Of a DNA stretch of 9,325 bases, positions 1-5,861 are shown piece by piece. Source of the stretch: Prevotellaceae bacterium (GTDB lineage: Bacteria; Bacteroidota; Bacteroidia; Bacteroidales; UBA932); contig JAIRLT010000073.1 of assembly GCA_031259225.1 (NCBI GenBank), positions 1 to 9,325 of the forward strand, given 5' to 3'. The notes under the pieces were generated by a model. It was given only the letters and a program-made list of their open reading frames with translations. It ran no database searches and was not told where the DNA came from. The position numbers and the translations under genes are program-made. Position 1 is the stretch's first letter. Every line of letters begins with the position of its first letter.

Positions 1-209
1 TGAGTTTGGCGTTAGTCCGGTTGCCGCTGTCCGGCTTGGTAACGGAAAGCGCGCTGGTCTTTTTGATTACTGCAGCTGTGGCGCTTGCCGGGCTGAAGGG
101 CGGCAACTATATAGGCAAGTGTGCCGGCGCCCGCGCCGGGCTGCTCGGCGGTATTATCCTCATTGCTATCGGCGGGAAAATAGTGCTGGAACACCTGCAT
201 ATCATCTAA
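1..209 (+). CDS. mntP: MntP-type manganese efflux pump, C-terminal part (5' end outside window)
   Basis: The reading frame enters from the left edge (first full codon at position 3) and stops with TAA at 207-209, giving about 68 residues. Two hydrophobic stretches are visible. The first reads ALVFLITAAVALAGLKGG. The second is LLGGIILIAIGGKIVLEHL, which matches the last membrane helix of the MntP (YebN) family, where GGIILI.IG.KI..EHL is nearly invariant. MntP is an inner-membrane exporter that relieves manganese toxicity. The basic segment between the helices (GKCAGARAG) fits the cytoplasmic loop seen in the family. In many bacteria mntP is controlled by a riboswitch or MntR, but the upstream region is not in the window. 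The family call rests on this C-terminal signature alone. The gene is monocistronic as far as visible, because a new promoter starts about 30 nt downstream. Confidence 0.75.
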   Translation, partial: SLALVRLPLSGLVTESALVFLITAAVALAGLKGGNYIGKCAGARAGLLGGIILIAIGGKIVLEHLHII

Positions 210-240
210 GAGTAAAAATGTAGAATATTTTTTAATTTTG

Positions 241-271
241 TTTGCAGATAAAAAAAATAGTTCTATATTTG
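241..271 (+). promoter_or_regulatory. Bacteroidetes-type promoter driving the 6S-like RNA
   Basis: A -33 element TTTG (241-244) is followed after 19 nt by TATATTTG (264-271), a full match to the Bacteroidetes -7 consensus TAnnTTTG. Both the sequences and the spacing fit the phylum's primary sigma factor. Transcription would begin near 277-279. No ORF with a plausible start follows closely, so the transcript is most likely the structured RNA downstream. Confidence 0.75.
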
Positions 272-277
272 CCGTAT

Positions 278-470
278 AGTTTAAGTTCATTTACATATTG
301 AAAATGGCATATTGGGAAATATGCCGGCTTTCATTCCGTTCAAAGAACTTCAACATTTTTTGTAATAATGGATAAAGAGTAGACATCCACAAGAACGTGG
401 GCTTTTGCTTATTATTATTACGGGTAGTTGAAGACCTTTTGAACGGATAAGTTTAGTTCACGTTTCGTTT
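278..470 (+). ncRNA. ssrS: Structured RNA resembling 6S RNA / Bacteroidales-1 motif
   Basis: About 190 nt between a strong promoter and a T-run (468-473) form one long interrupted hairpin. An outer helix pairs 335-344 with 438-447 (10 perfect pairs, UCCGUUCAAA with UUUGAACGGA). After a small internal loop, 348-354 pairs with 427-433 (CUUCAAC with GUUGAAG). An open bubble follows (355-362 opposite 421-426). Then 363-369 pairs with 414-420 and 375-377 with 408-410, and an apical CCAC/GUGG stem caps the structure (387-390 with 397-400). A separate 7-bp hairpin lies near the 5' end (306-312 with 319-325). A long, mostly paired rod with a bubble and a length near 190 nt is the hallmark of 6S RNA, which binds the RNA polymerase housekeeping holoenzyme and mimics an open promoter. 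The Bacteroidales-1 RNA motif is described with this promoter type and order distribution. Structure and promoter are seen directly; family assignment is from memory. The 3' end is approximate and the symbol is provisional. Confidence 0.6.
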
Positions 471-519
471 TTTAGCTAATAATATAACGGAATTGTGAAA
501 AATGGCAGCGAGTTAAAAA

Positions 520-593
520 TCGTAGCGAGAGGGGTTGTTTTATAAAATGTTTGTGTTTGTTATAATAGTTGTAGAATAACCCTAACGCTACGA
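520..593 (+). repeat. Long-range inverted repeat in the leader of the FISUMP gene
   Basis: TCGTAGCG (520-527) is the exact reverse complement of CGCTACGA (586-593). Inside it, GGGTT (532-536) pairs with AACCC (578-582). The combined 8+5 bp stem, with a small internal loop, encloses an AT-rich loop of about 41 nt that contains the palindrome TTTTATAAAA. It sits 67 nt before the start codon at 660. It could be a 5' leader structure or a protein-binding site. No known riboswitch was recognised. The rest of 474-659 holds no other clear signal. Confidence 0.5.
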
Positions 594-659
594 AAAATAA
601 AACAAAACATAGACGATAAATACAGACGATAAACATCAAAAACTTTAAAAAATACAATT

Positions 660-1883
660 ATGAAAAAATTTTTCTTCATTCTGTGGCTGCTCGCAATAAG
701 CAGCTTGCACATCTCTGCACAAGCATCTGTTAATGTGCAGCTGGTTGGTGCAAATTACGCCGACCACACTGTAACTTTTAGCGTGAGTTGGGAAGGCGGA
801 TCGCGTGGAACGCACAACGGGAAAATACACAATTCCAAAGTCTGGCTCTGGGTGGATTATATCAATGTAAATGCCTATCATACTACTACCGGCAACATAT
901 GGGAACGCGCTACTGTCTCATCAGCTTCCGTCATTTCCGGTACAGGAAACGTTAGTTACGACGTCACTCCCCGCGTTGGCTTTTGGTTGCAGGGAGCTGA
1001 TAGCGGCTCTTATAGCGCTACTGTTACCGTTGCATTGAACGGCATGACCGGTCAATATCATTGGTGCGCCTATGCTTCCGATTTTCCTCCCAATGCTTTT
1101 GTTTCCGGTGGCAGTTATACGCTGCATGGTTCTCCGCCCTTTGTGGTAAACGGCGACCCGCTTGCTGCCGGCGTTACACAATATGTAGGAAGTATTACAT
1201 CATTAACAGATGCTACCGGTGCGCCCGGTATTTTCTGTACACCGGTGGGACAAGTTCCCGGCAAATACGGTTGCTGTTCCGGCTTGTCCGTAGATGCTTC
1301 CAGTGGGTTGTGCGCTACGCCAACTATCTGCGACCCGTCTTCTACCGTGAGTTTAGGTGTTATTTCATTTACGCAGGGTTCGGAGATTACTGTTACGGGC
1401 AGCAGTTACACGCAAGTATGGTCGCGTCCGGTAACCGCTACCGGTTGTCAAAAAGAGATTTTTTACGGCGGTACTATCGGGTCTGTAAAAAGCGACTGCC
1501 GTACCAATCCGGACTATGCCGGTGATTATATTAGCTGGTGTGCTGCCGTGAAATATGCGGAACAACTTTGTCCGTTTCCCTGGCGTATTCCCACACCGGA
1601 TGATGTTTGCCGTTTGCACAACGCGCTAACCGGCGCTACTTGCGTTGAGGCGACAAATGCTGCTTGGGCGGCTATTTACATCAATCAATGGGCTGTACAA
1701 TGGTCAGGTGCCTGTGGTGTTGATGGTACTCTGAACGATCGTGGCTCTGCCGCAGTACACATTGTAATGGGCACGCGAACAAACACCCATAACCGCTTTA
1801 ACCTTTATACGACCGGCGCGATTAATCTCGGCGACGCTGCAACGTCACTGGCAGGTCGAACTTTACGCTGTGTGCGAGATTAA
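660..1883 (+). CDS. Secreted protein with N-terminal Bacteroidetes beta-domain and C-terminal FISUMP-like domain
   Basis: This 407-residue protein has a clear Sec signal peptide (MKKFFFILWLLAISSLHISA, probable cleavage after A20 or A22). Residues about 23-160 form a beta-rich module (VTFSVSW, SKVWLWVDYI, GFWLQGADSG, WCAYASDFPPNAF) that recurs in secreted Bacteroidetes paralogues. A Cys-rich linker with CCSGL follows. From about residue 230 the pattern EITVTG..YTQVWS, DCR.NPDY.GDYISWCA, LCPFPWRIPT.DDVC and the terminal GRTLRCVRD identifies a FISUMP-like domain (Fibrobacter succinogenes major paralogous domain). The biochemical role is unknown; these proteins are surface or secreted and usually occur as multigene families. 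Near the C-terminus, where relatives commonly read YYWS.TE, this copy has HIVMGT. The C-terminal domain recalls the lectin-like folds that diversity-generating retroelements mutate, but no template is visible in the window. The start codon immediately precedes the signal peptide; no Shine-Dalgarno is present, as usual in the phylum. Confidence 0.75.
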   Translation: MKKFFFILWLLAISSLHISAQASVNVQLVGANYADHTVTFSVSWEGGSRGTHNGKIHNSKVWLWVDYINVNAYHTTTGNIWERATVSSASVISGTGNVSYDVTPRVGFWLQGADSGSYSATVTVALNGMTGQYHWCAYASDFPPNAFVSGGSYTLHGSPPFVVNGDPLAAGVTQYVGSITSLTDATGAPGIFCTPVGQVPGKYGCCSGLSVDASSGLCATPTICDPSSTVSLGVISFTQGSEITVTGSSYTQVWSRPVTATGCQKEIFYGGTIGSVKSDCRTNPDYAGDYISWCAAVKYAEQLCPFPWRIPTPDDVCRLHNALTGATCVEATNAAWAAIYINQWAVQWSGACGVDGTLNDRGSAAVHIVMGTRTNTHNRFNLYTTGAINLGDAATSLAGRTLRCVRD

Positions 1884-2060
1884 ATTTATATAAAATTTTT
1901 AGACATCAATTACGAAAAATTAAAGAATGGTTTGTGTAAACCGTAAGCGTTAACTTATGCAAAATTGTTAGGGGTATATTTACTTTGCCTTAGTTCCAAA
2001 TCTCTGCATGTGACATTGATCAATTGTTTCGTTTCACTCGCAAAGACGACGGCGTCAGCC

Positions 2061-2092
2061 AATTTTTAATTTTTAATTTCTAATTTCTAATT
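2061..2092. repeat. Heptanucleotide tandem repeat (AATTTTT/AATTTCT)
   Basis: Four consecutive 7-nt units are present: AATTTTT at 2061 and 2068, and AATTTCT at 2075 and 2082, followed by a partial AATT that leads into the palindrome at 2087. The same 7-mers recur at 6346-6359. On the complementary strand a related AATTCTT occurs three times at 8563-8583. Confidence 0.85.
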
Positions 2093-2114
2093 AGCTGGCG
2101 CGCCAGCCAATTAG
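2087..2114. repeat. 28-bp near-perfect palindrome with GCTGGCGCGCCAGC core
   Basis: The 14-bp core GCTGGCGCGCCAGC (2094-2107) is a perfect palindrome. It extends outward through AATT and CT/AG to 28 bp, with a single mismatched pair (2093/2108). It could form a stable hairpin in RNA from either direction and so could end transcription of the gene to its left, although it lacks a T-run. The half-site AGCTGGCGC recurs at 8552 and 8584. Confidence 0.85.
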
Positions 2115-2201
2115 TCACATTAGCACATTAAACAATTAATCACATTAGCCTGCGCCAGCCACATCTTCACATTAGAGCGAATTTATTTGCAAAAAAAATT
2201 G

Positions 2202-2209
2202 TAATTTTG
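2202..2209 (+). promoter_or_regulatory. -7 promoter box of the LEA/SPOR operon
   Basis: TAATTTTG is a full match to TAnnTTTG and is placed 21 nt before the ATG at 2231, so the predicted leader is about 15 nt. The TTTG at 2186-2189 is only 12 nt upstream, too close for a standard -33 element. The -33 element is therefore weak or unrecognised. Confidence 0.55.
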
Positions 2210-2230
2210 CAAACCTAATATATCAAAAGC

Positions 2231-2701
2231 ATGAAAAAACTTTTATTACGGAATGGGCTAATATTTTCTTTCTTTCTATTATCTTCATGCGTGTCCAATC
2301 TCGACCGGGTGCGCATAGATAATTACAACTTGGAAGATGTTGCTTTTGTCGGCGCGTCCAAAGTAAAGATAAACGTTTCGATAAAAGTTCATAACCCAAC
2401 CGCCAAAAAATTAACGTTGCAACAGGTGGCGTTTGATGTGCTGGACGATGATGCGGTCATTGCCCGCATGCGCTTGGTCGAAGCAGTGGAAATACCCGCT
2501 TCTTCCGACGGTTATCATACGCTTCCCGTGGAGTTGAACATTACAAATATGTTGGCTTTACTTACCGGTGGCATAGATTTGAATAACCTGCAACTGGATA
2601 AATTGTTTGTGAACGGCTCGCTGCACATGAAAGCAGGCTTGTTAAGCAAGACCATCACCGTCCGGAACAAGACCATTGGTCAGTTGCTAAAAGAACTGTA
2701 A
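2231..2701 (+). CDS. LEA type 2 (LEA14-like) lipoprotein
   Basis: This 156-residue protein starts with a signal peptide ending in a lipobox, FFLLSSC, with the lipidated cysteine at position 20. It is therefore predicted to be anchored to the envelope by lipid. The rest is one compact beta-sandwich typical of the LEA_2 / Water stress and Hypersensitive response family: N.NLEDVAFVGASKVKINVSIKVHNPTAKKLTL (about residues 32-63), with the characteristic internal VHNPT, then a strand-rich second half that includes a conserved-looking VNGSLHMKAG. Bacterial LEA_2 lipoproteins have no established enzymatic role; a part in envelope stress or binding is inference. The stop is 3 nt before the next start, so it is cotranscribed with the SPOR-domain gene. 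The start is chosen because the signal peptide begins there, 21 nt after the -7 box. Confidence 0.75.
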   Translation: MKKLLLRNGLIFSFFLLSSCVSNLDRVRIDNYNLEDVAFVGASKVKINVSIKVHNPTAKKLTLQQVAFDVLDDDAVIARMRLVEAVEIPASSDGYHTLPVELNITNMLALLTGGIDLNNLQLDKLFVNGSLHMKAGLLSKTITVRNKTIGQLLKEL

Positions 2702-2704
2702 AGT

Positions 2705-3172
2705 ATGATGAAAAAAGTAACCGTCCTGTTGTTTGTTTTCCTTGTTGCGTCGGGTGCATGGGCGCAAGAGGATATTTTCCGCACGGTGCAGTCCGGCGGT
2801 CATGTGGTCATCCGGCAAAGTTATGAAATAGAAAATGCGGTACTCGGTCATATTGCACGAAACCGCTATAAGAAAAATAAAGGCTACCGTATCCGTATAT
2901 TTTTCGATAACGGGCAAACAGCGCGGCAGGTATCCTCTGCGATAGAGCAGGCGTTTAGCGAAAGTTATCCGGCTATTCCGGTGTACCGTGAATTTGACGA
3001 CCTGTATTACAAAGTAGCCGTAGGCGATTTCCGCACCAAGACGGATGCCATGTGGTTTTTGGAAAGTATCCGAACAAAGTATCCGTCGGCGTTTATTTTT
3101 TCGGACAACATAAATTTTCAGCGTACCTTACAGCCGGAAGAATTAGGAATTAAAAATATCGATAACTTATAA
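2705..3172 (+). CDS. Periplasmic SPOR-domain protein
   Basis: This 155-residue protein has a signal peptide (MMKKVTVLLFVFLVASGAWAQ, cleavage after AWA). From about residue 55 it carries a SPOR domain: KGYRIRIFFDNGQTARQVSSAI is the first strand and helix, YREFDDLYYKVAVGDFRTKTDAMWFLESI the second half, and YPSAFIFSDNINF the final strand. SPOR domains bind peptidoglycan glycan strands stripped of stem peptides, often at the division septum. The gene sits 3 nt behind the LEA-like lipoprotein gene and probably shares its promoter. ATG at 2705 and at 2708 are both possible starts. The last residues (GIKNIDNL) and the stop codon are encoded inside a heptad-periodic repeat tract that continues to the tmRNA gene, so the C-terminus may have been reshaped by that repeat. 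Confidence 0.8.
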   Translation: MMKKVTVLLFVFLVASGAWAQEDIFRTVQSGGHVVIRQSYEIENAVLGHIARNRYKKNKGYRIRIFFDNGQTARQVSSAIEQAFSESYPAIPVYREFDDLYYKVAVGDFRTKTDAMWFLESIRTKYPSAFIFSDNINFQRTLQPEELGIKNIDNL

Positions 3173-3182
3173 CTTATGATTA
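3141..3182. repeat. Heptad-periodic tract across the SPOR gene end
   Basis: Consecutive 7-nt units read AATTAGG, AATTAAA, AATATCG, ATAACTT, ATAACTT, ATGATTA. The tract covers the last ten codons and stop of the SPOR-domain gene and ends six nt before the tmRNA 5' end. AATTAGG recurs at 5336, and ATAACTT-like units recur at 8597-8617. Confidence 0.65.
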
Positions 3183-3188
3183 AATATT

Positions 3189-3588
3189 GGGGATGTTTTG
3201 GTTTTGACAGCAAATTGAATCGGAATGCAAGCATGCCGGGCGTTGTATGGTGGCCCGTAAATCCCAACATGCAAGCCATAACTGGCGAAAACAATTATGC
3301 ACTCGCTGCGTAGTCTGCTAAGCACACTACCTTAATCCTACCGGTCAAGGTTGCCGGTACGACGAGTATCCCGCCGGAGCGTTCCGCTCTTTAACTTCCG
3401 GCAAACGGGGTATCAACCATTAAGAGATAGCCGCGCTGACGCTTCTACCGCCCGGCGAAATTTTAGAAGCTAAGAACAGTGCATGGGCGCTTGCGCCCGA
3501 CACCGTTACGAAAAGCAATCGCAAGCTAAGCATGTAGAAAGCATTTGGATGATTTGTTTGGACGCGGGTTCGATTCCCGCCATCTCCA
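3189..3588 (+). ncRNA. ssrA: Transfer-messenger RNA (tmRNA)
   Basis: tmRNA rescues stalled ribosomes: it is charged with alanine, acts with SmpB, and tags the unfinished peptide for degradation. The tRNA-like ends are clear. GGGGAUG (3189-3195) pairs with CAUCUCC (3581-3587), discriminator A is at 3588, and a T-arm GCGGGTTCGATTCCCGC lies at 3564-3580. The mRNA-like part is at 3284-3313: GGC GAA AAC AAT TAT GCA CTC GCT GCG TAG, encoding GENNYALAA, so the full tag is (A)GENNYALAA as in Bacteroidales. Hairpins of the pseudoknot region are visible, for example GGGCG-CTTG-CGCCC near 3485-3498. The terminal CCA is not encoded (ACA follows) and must be added after transcription. The total length of 400 nt is usual for a one-piece tmRNA. 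No convincing own promoter or T-rich terminator was identified. Confidence 0.95.
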
Positions 3589-3649
3589 CAAAAGTAATTT
3601 TTAACTTTAGTTTCCTGTTTACCGGAAATACCAACATACTTTAATATAT

Positions 3650-5341
3650 ATGAAGAAAATTGTTTTAATCATCGCAGGCGTCCTCTCAACGATAACGATA
3701 AATTCGTATGCCTGCACCAACTTCTTAGTAACAAAAGGCGCGTCGAAAGACGGTTCGACCTTTATTTCTTATTCAGCCGATTCACATACCCTGTACGGCG
3801 AATTGTATTTTTGGGCTGCCGCCAAACATAAATCCGGCATCGTCCGCCAAATCAAGGAATGGGACTCCGGGAAATTTTTAGGCGCTATCCCCGAAGCCGC
3901 CGAAACGTATAATGTCATCGGCAATATAAACGAACACTCGGTGATGATTGGCGAAACCACCTACGGCGGTCGCGAAGAACTCGCCGACAGCACCGGACTG
4001 CTCGATTACGGCAGCCTTATCTACATTGCACTGCAACGCGCAAAGAATGCCCGCGAAGCTATCAAAACCATCGTGGAACTGGTGGCGCAATACGGCTACC
4101 ATTCCGAAGGCGAGTCCTTTTCTATCGGCGACCCGAATGAAGTGTGGATACTCGAAATGATTGGCAAAGGCGTAGGCAACAAAGGCGCGGTGTGGGTAGC
4201 CGTACGCATCCCCGACGGTTATATCTCGGGACATGCCAACCAGGCGCGCATCACCACTTTCCCGAAAGACAACGGCAGGACAGCCATCAGCTCCCGGAAC
4301 TTGAACAAGATTTTCCAGCCCGATATTGAAGTGGTCTATGCCGAAGACGTTATCAGCGTAGCACGCGAAAAAGGCTACTTCAACGGCAGCGACGACGAGT
4401 TCAGTTTTTCGGATACCTACAATCCCGTTACTTTTAGCGGCGCACGCGCCTGCGAAGCCCGCGTGTGGTCGTTTTTCAAAGACTATAATAAAGAAATGCT
4501 GGCGTACGAAGACTACGCGCTGGGGCATAATCTGCAACACCGCATGCCCCTATACATCAAACCCGACCGTAAATTAGACATGCACGACGTAGCCCGCGCC
4601 ATGCGCGACCACTACGAAGGCACGGCAATGGATATGACGGCAGACATCGGCGCGGGTCCTTTCAAAACGCCCTACCGCTGGCGTCCGATGACGTGGAAAT
4701 ATAACGGCGTTAGCTATGTGCACGAACGTGCTACGGCTACCCAACAAACCGGATGGTGGTATGTGGCGCAAGCGCGCAGTTGGTTGCCCAACGCCATTGG
4801 CGGCATCCTCTGGTTTGGCGTGGACGATGCGGCTACATCGGTACTCACGCCCATTTATTGCAGCGCCAACCGTGTGCCGGAAGCTTATGCCGTAGGCAAC
4901 GGCGATTTGCTTACCTACTCCGAAACCGCCGCCTTCTGGATATTCACGCGCGTAACGCAATTTGCTTACAGCCGCTATAGCGACATCGCCCCCGAAATCG
5001 TTAAACTGCAACAGGAACTGGAGCGCCGGTTTGCCGAGCAGGTAAAAGAAACCGACGAAAAAGCATTGGCGTTACATGCCCGGAAAAATATGAAAGGCGC
5101 TGTAAAACTGCTAACCGATTTCTCGGTAAACACCGCTGAAAACCTCGTGAAACGCTGGAAAAAATTAGACGCCTACCTGCTGGTAAAATACATGGACGGC
5201 AATATTAAACAGCAAACGCCCGACGGCGAATTTGCCCGTAACCCCGACGGCTTGCCCGCTTTCCCGCAACAACCGCCCTACCCGAAAGAATGGTACAAAA
5301 CCATTGTACTGGACGCCGGCGATGTGCTAATAGAGAATTAG
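3650..5341 (+). CDS. Secreted C69-family dipeptidase (Ntn-hydrolase)
   Basis: This 563-residue protein belongs to peptidase family C69 (PepD-like), enzymes that cleave dipeptides and short peptides with an N-terminal cysteine nucleophile. The signal peptide ends at NSYA, followed directly by Cys22 in CTNFLVTKGASKDGST, the family's conserved start. Removal of the leader would expose Cys22 as the catalytic residue. It is not a lipobox, because the -3 position is Ser. Other family stretches are YNVIGNINEHSVMIGETTYGGR (about 86-107), ESFSIGDPNEVWILEMIGKG (about 155-174) and ISGHANQARITTFP (about 192-205). The length of about 560 fits the secreted Bacteroidetes branch. The location is probably periplasm or outside the cell, with a role in peptide nutrition. 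It lies 61 nt after tmRNA with no clear promoter box; TAACTTTA near 3602 is a weak candidate. The last codons run into the AATTAGG repeat. Confidence 0.88.
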   Translation: MKKIVLIIAGVLSTITINSYACTNFLVTKGASKDGSTFISYSADSHTLYGELYFWAAAKHKSGIVRQIKEWDSGKFLGAIPEAAETYNVIGNINEHSVMIGETTYGGREELADSTGLLDYGSLIYIALQRAKNAREAIKTIVELVAQYGYHSEGESFSIGDPNEVWILEMIGKGVGNKGAVWVAVRIPDGYISGHANQARITTFPKDNGRTAISSRNLNKIFQPDIEVVYAEDVISVAREKGYFNGSDDEFSFSDTYNPVTFSGARACEARVWSFFKDYNKEMLAYEDYALGHNLQHRMPLYIKPDRKLDMHDVARAMRDHYEGTAMDMTADIGAGPFKTPYRWRPMTWKYNGVSYVHERATATQQTGWWYVAQARSWLPNAIGGILWFGVDDAATSVLTPIYCSANRVPEAYAVGNGDLLTYSETAAFWIFTRVTQFAYSRYSDIAPEIVKLQQELERRFAEQVKETDEKALALHARKNMKGAVKLLTDFSVNTAENLVKRWKKLDAYLLVKYMDGNIKQQTPDGEFARNPDGLPAFPQQPPYPKEWYKTIVLDAGDVLIEN

Positions 5342-5349
5342 GAATTAGA
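5336..5349. repeat. Two AATTAGR heptads at the C69 gene end
   Basis: AATTAGG (5336-5342) and AATTAGA (5343-5349) overlap the final Asn codon and stop codon (5339-5341) of the dipeptidase gene. The arrangement parallels that at the end of the SPOR-domain gene. Confidence 0.55.
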
Positions 5350-5360
5350 AAACCGCTGTG

Positions 5361-5390
5361 TAATCTGATTTAATCTGTGTACATCTGTGG
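5361..5390. repeat. Three 10-nt tandem units between the C69 gene and folB
   Basis: The units TAATCTGATT, TAATCTGTGT and ACATCTGTGG follow each other with a 10-nt period, in the 74-nt gap before folB. The wording (ATCTGTG...) recalls an intergenic repeat common in Bacteroidetes genomes; that resemblance is from memory. Confidence 0.6.
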
Positions 5391-5415
5391 GTAAAATTAG
5401 AAACCTGAAACCAGA

Positions 5416-5766
5416 ATGGGTACAATAAGTCTTCGTAATATGGAATTTTTTGCGCCGCACGGCTGTTTTGAAGAGGAACGGCTGACAGGAGCCTGCTTCA
5501 GCGTGGACGCAACAATTCAAACCAACCTGCAGCAGCCCGCACATAGCGACAATTTGAACGATACGGTAAACTACCAACAGCTCTATGATATTGTGAAACG
5601 GGAAATGCAACGCCCGTCGAACCTGCTGGAACACGTAGCAGGAAGGATTTTGCAAGCGTTATACGAAGAATTTAACAATATCGATAATGCAACGGTAACC
5701 ATTCGCAAACACAACCCGCCGTTAGGAGGGAAAGTCGGCGACGCGTCCGTAACGTTGAGTAAATAA
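5416..5766 (+). CDS. folB: Dihydroneopterin aldolase
   Basis: FolB converts 7,8-dihydroneopterin to 6-hydroxymethyl-7,8-dihydropterin and glycolaldehyde in folate synthesis, in the cytoplasm. At 116 residues it has the family's usual size. The signature stretches are all present: ISLRNMEFFAPHGCFEEE near the start, with the Glu of the active-site region around position 21; VNYQQLY, with the conserved Tyr53; LLEHVAGRI, with Glu72, which anchors the pterin ring; and RKHNPPLGGKVGDASV, with the catalytic-type Lys98. The ATG at 5416 places ISLRNM at the usual N-terminal position. It lies 74 nt after the dipeptidase gene, across a repeat. A new promoter box appears after it, so it probably does not belong to the yceD operon. 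No regulatory element was found. Confidence 0.92.
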   Translation: MGTISLRNMEFFAPHGCFEEERLTGACFSVDATIQTNLQQPAHSDNLNDTVNYQQLYDIVKREMQRPSNLLEHVAGRILQALYEEFNNIDNATVTIRKHNPPLGGKVGDASVTLSK

Positions 5767-5831
5767 GCGTTTGCTTCACGAAATTTTTATAACAGGCAGG
5801 AATGTTATTTTTAAATCTATGAAATTTTTCC

Positions 5832-5839
5832 TATCTTTG
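5832..5839 (+). promoter_or_regulatory. -7 promoter box of the yceD-rpmF-plsX-fabH operon
   Basis: TATCTTTG is an exact TAnnTTTG box followed by C, the commonest Bacteroidetes form. Transcription would start near 5846, leaving a leader of only about 16 nt before the GTG at 5862. No good TTTG lies at the -33 distance. Confidence 0.7.
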
Positions 5840-5861
5840 CAACCCATTTTTCAGGGTAAAG

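Larger units (their letters stand above)
1884..2230. other. Repeat-rich 347-nt intergenic region
   Basis: No gene was found here. The first part is AT-rich, with a small hairpin GGTTT-GTGT-AAACC at 1929-1942 that lacks a T-run. A short TACTTTG near-match to the -7 box lies at 1981-1987 without a properly spaced -33 element. Positions 2015-2050 hold ATTGATCAAT followed by TTTCGTTTCACTCGCAAAGACG, which looks like a decayed copy of a common intergenic repeat. Positions 2061-2114 hold heptad repeats and a long palindrome (listed separately). The stretch 2111-2176 repeats CACATTAG-like words four times and includes GCGCCAGC (2152-2159), the complement of the GCTGGCGC module. Confidence 0.7.

Noticed and set aside
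1061..1525. A 154-codon plus-strand frame within the FISUMP gene
   Set aside because: It is rich in Cys, Arg and Tyr, as expected from an out-of-frame reading, and lies wholly inside the recognised coding sequence.
1929..1942. Hairpin after the FISUMP gene as an intrinsic terminator
   Set aside because: The stem is only 5 bp and is followed by GTAAGCG rather than a T-run.
3611..3628. TTTCC...GGAAA inverted repeat after ssrA as its terminator
   Set aside because: The stem is short, the loop holds unpaired GC bases, and no T-run follows; the end of the tmRNA transcript stays undefined.
3719..3724. Cys22 of the C69 protein as a lipoprotein anchor
   Set aside because: The preceding residues Ser-Tyr-Ala do not form a lipobox, and C69 enzymes need this cysteine as the exposed catalytic nucleophile.
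3878..4540. A 220-codon minus-strand open frame inside the C69 gene
   Set aside because: It is antisense to a well-supported peptidase gene with conserved motifs; long antisense frames are common opposite GC-rich codons, and the protein resembles no family.
5361..5400. Possible CRISPR-like repeats
   Set aside because: The units are 10 nt and directly adjacent, with no spacers; no direct repeats of CRISPR length exist in the window.
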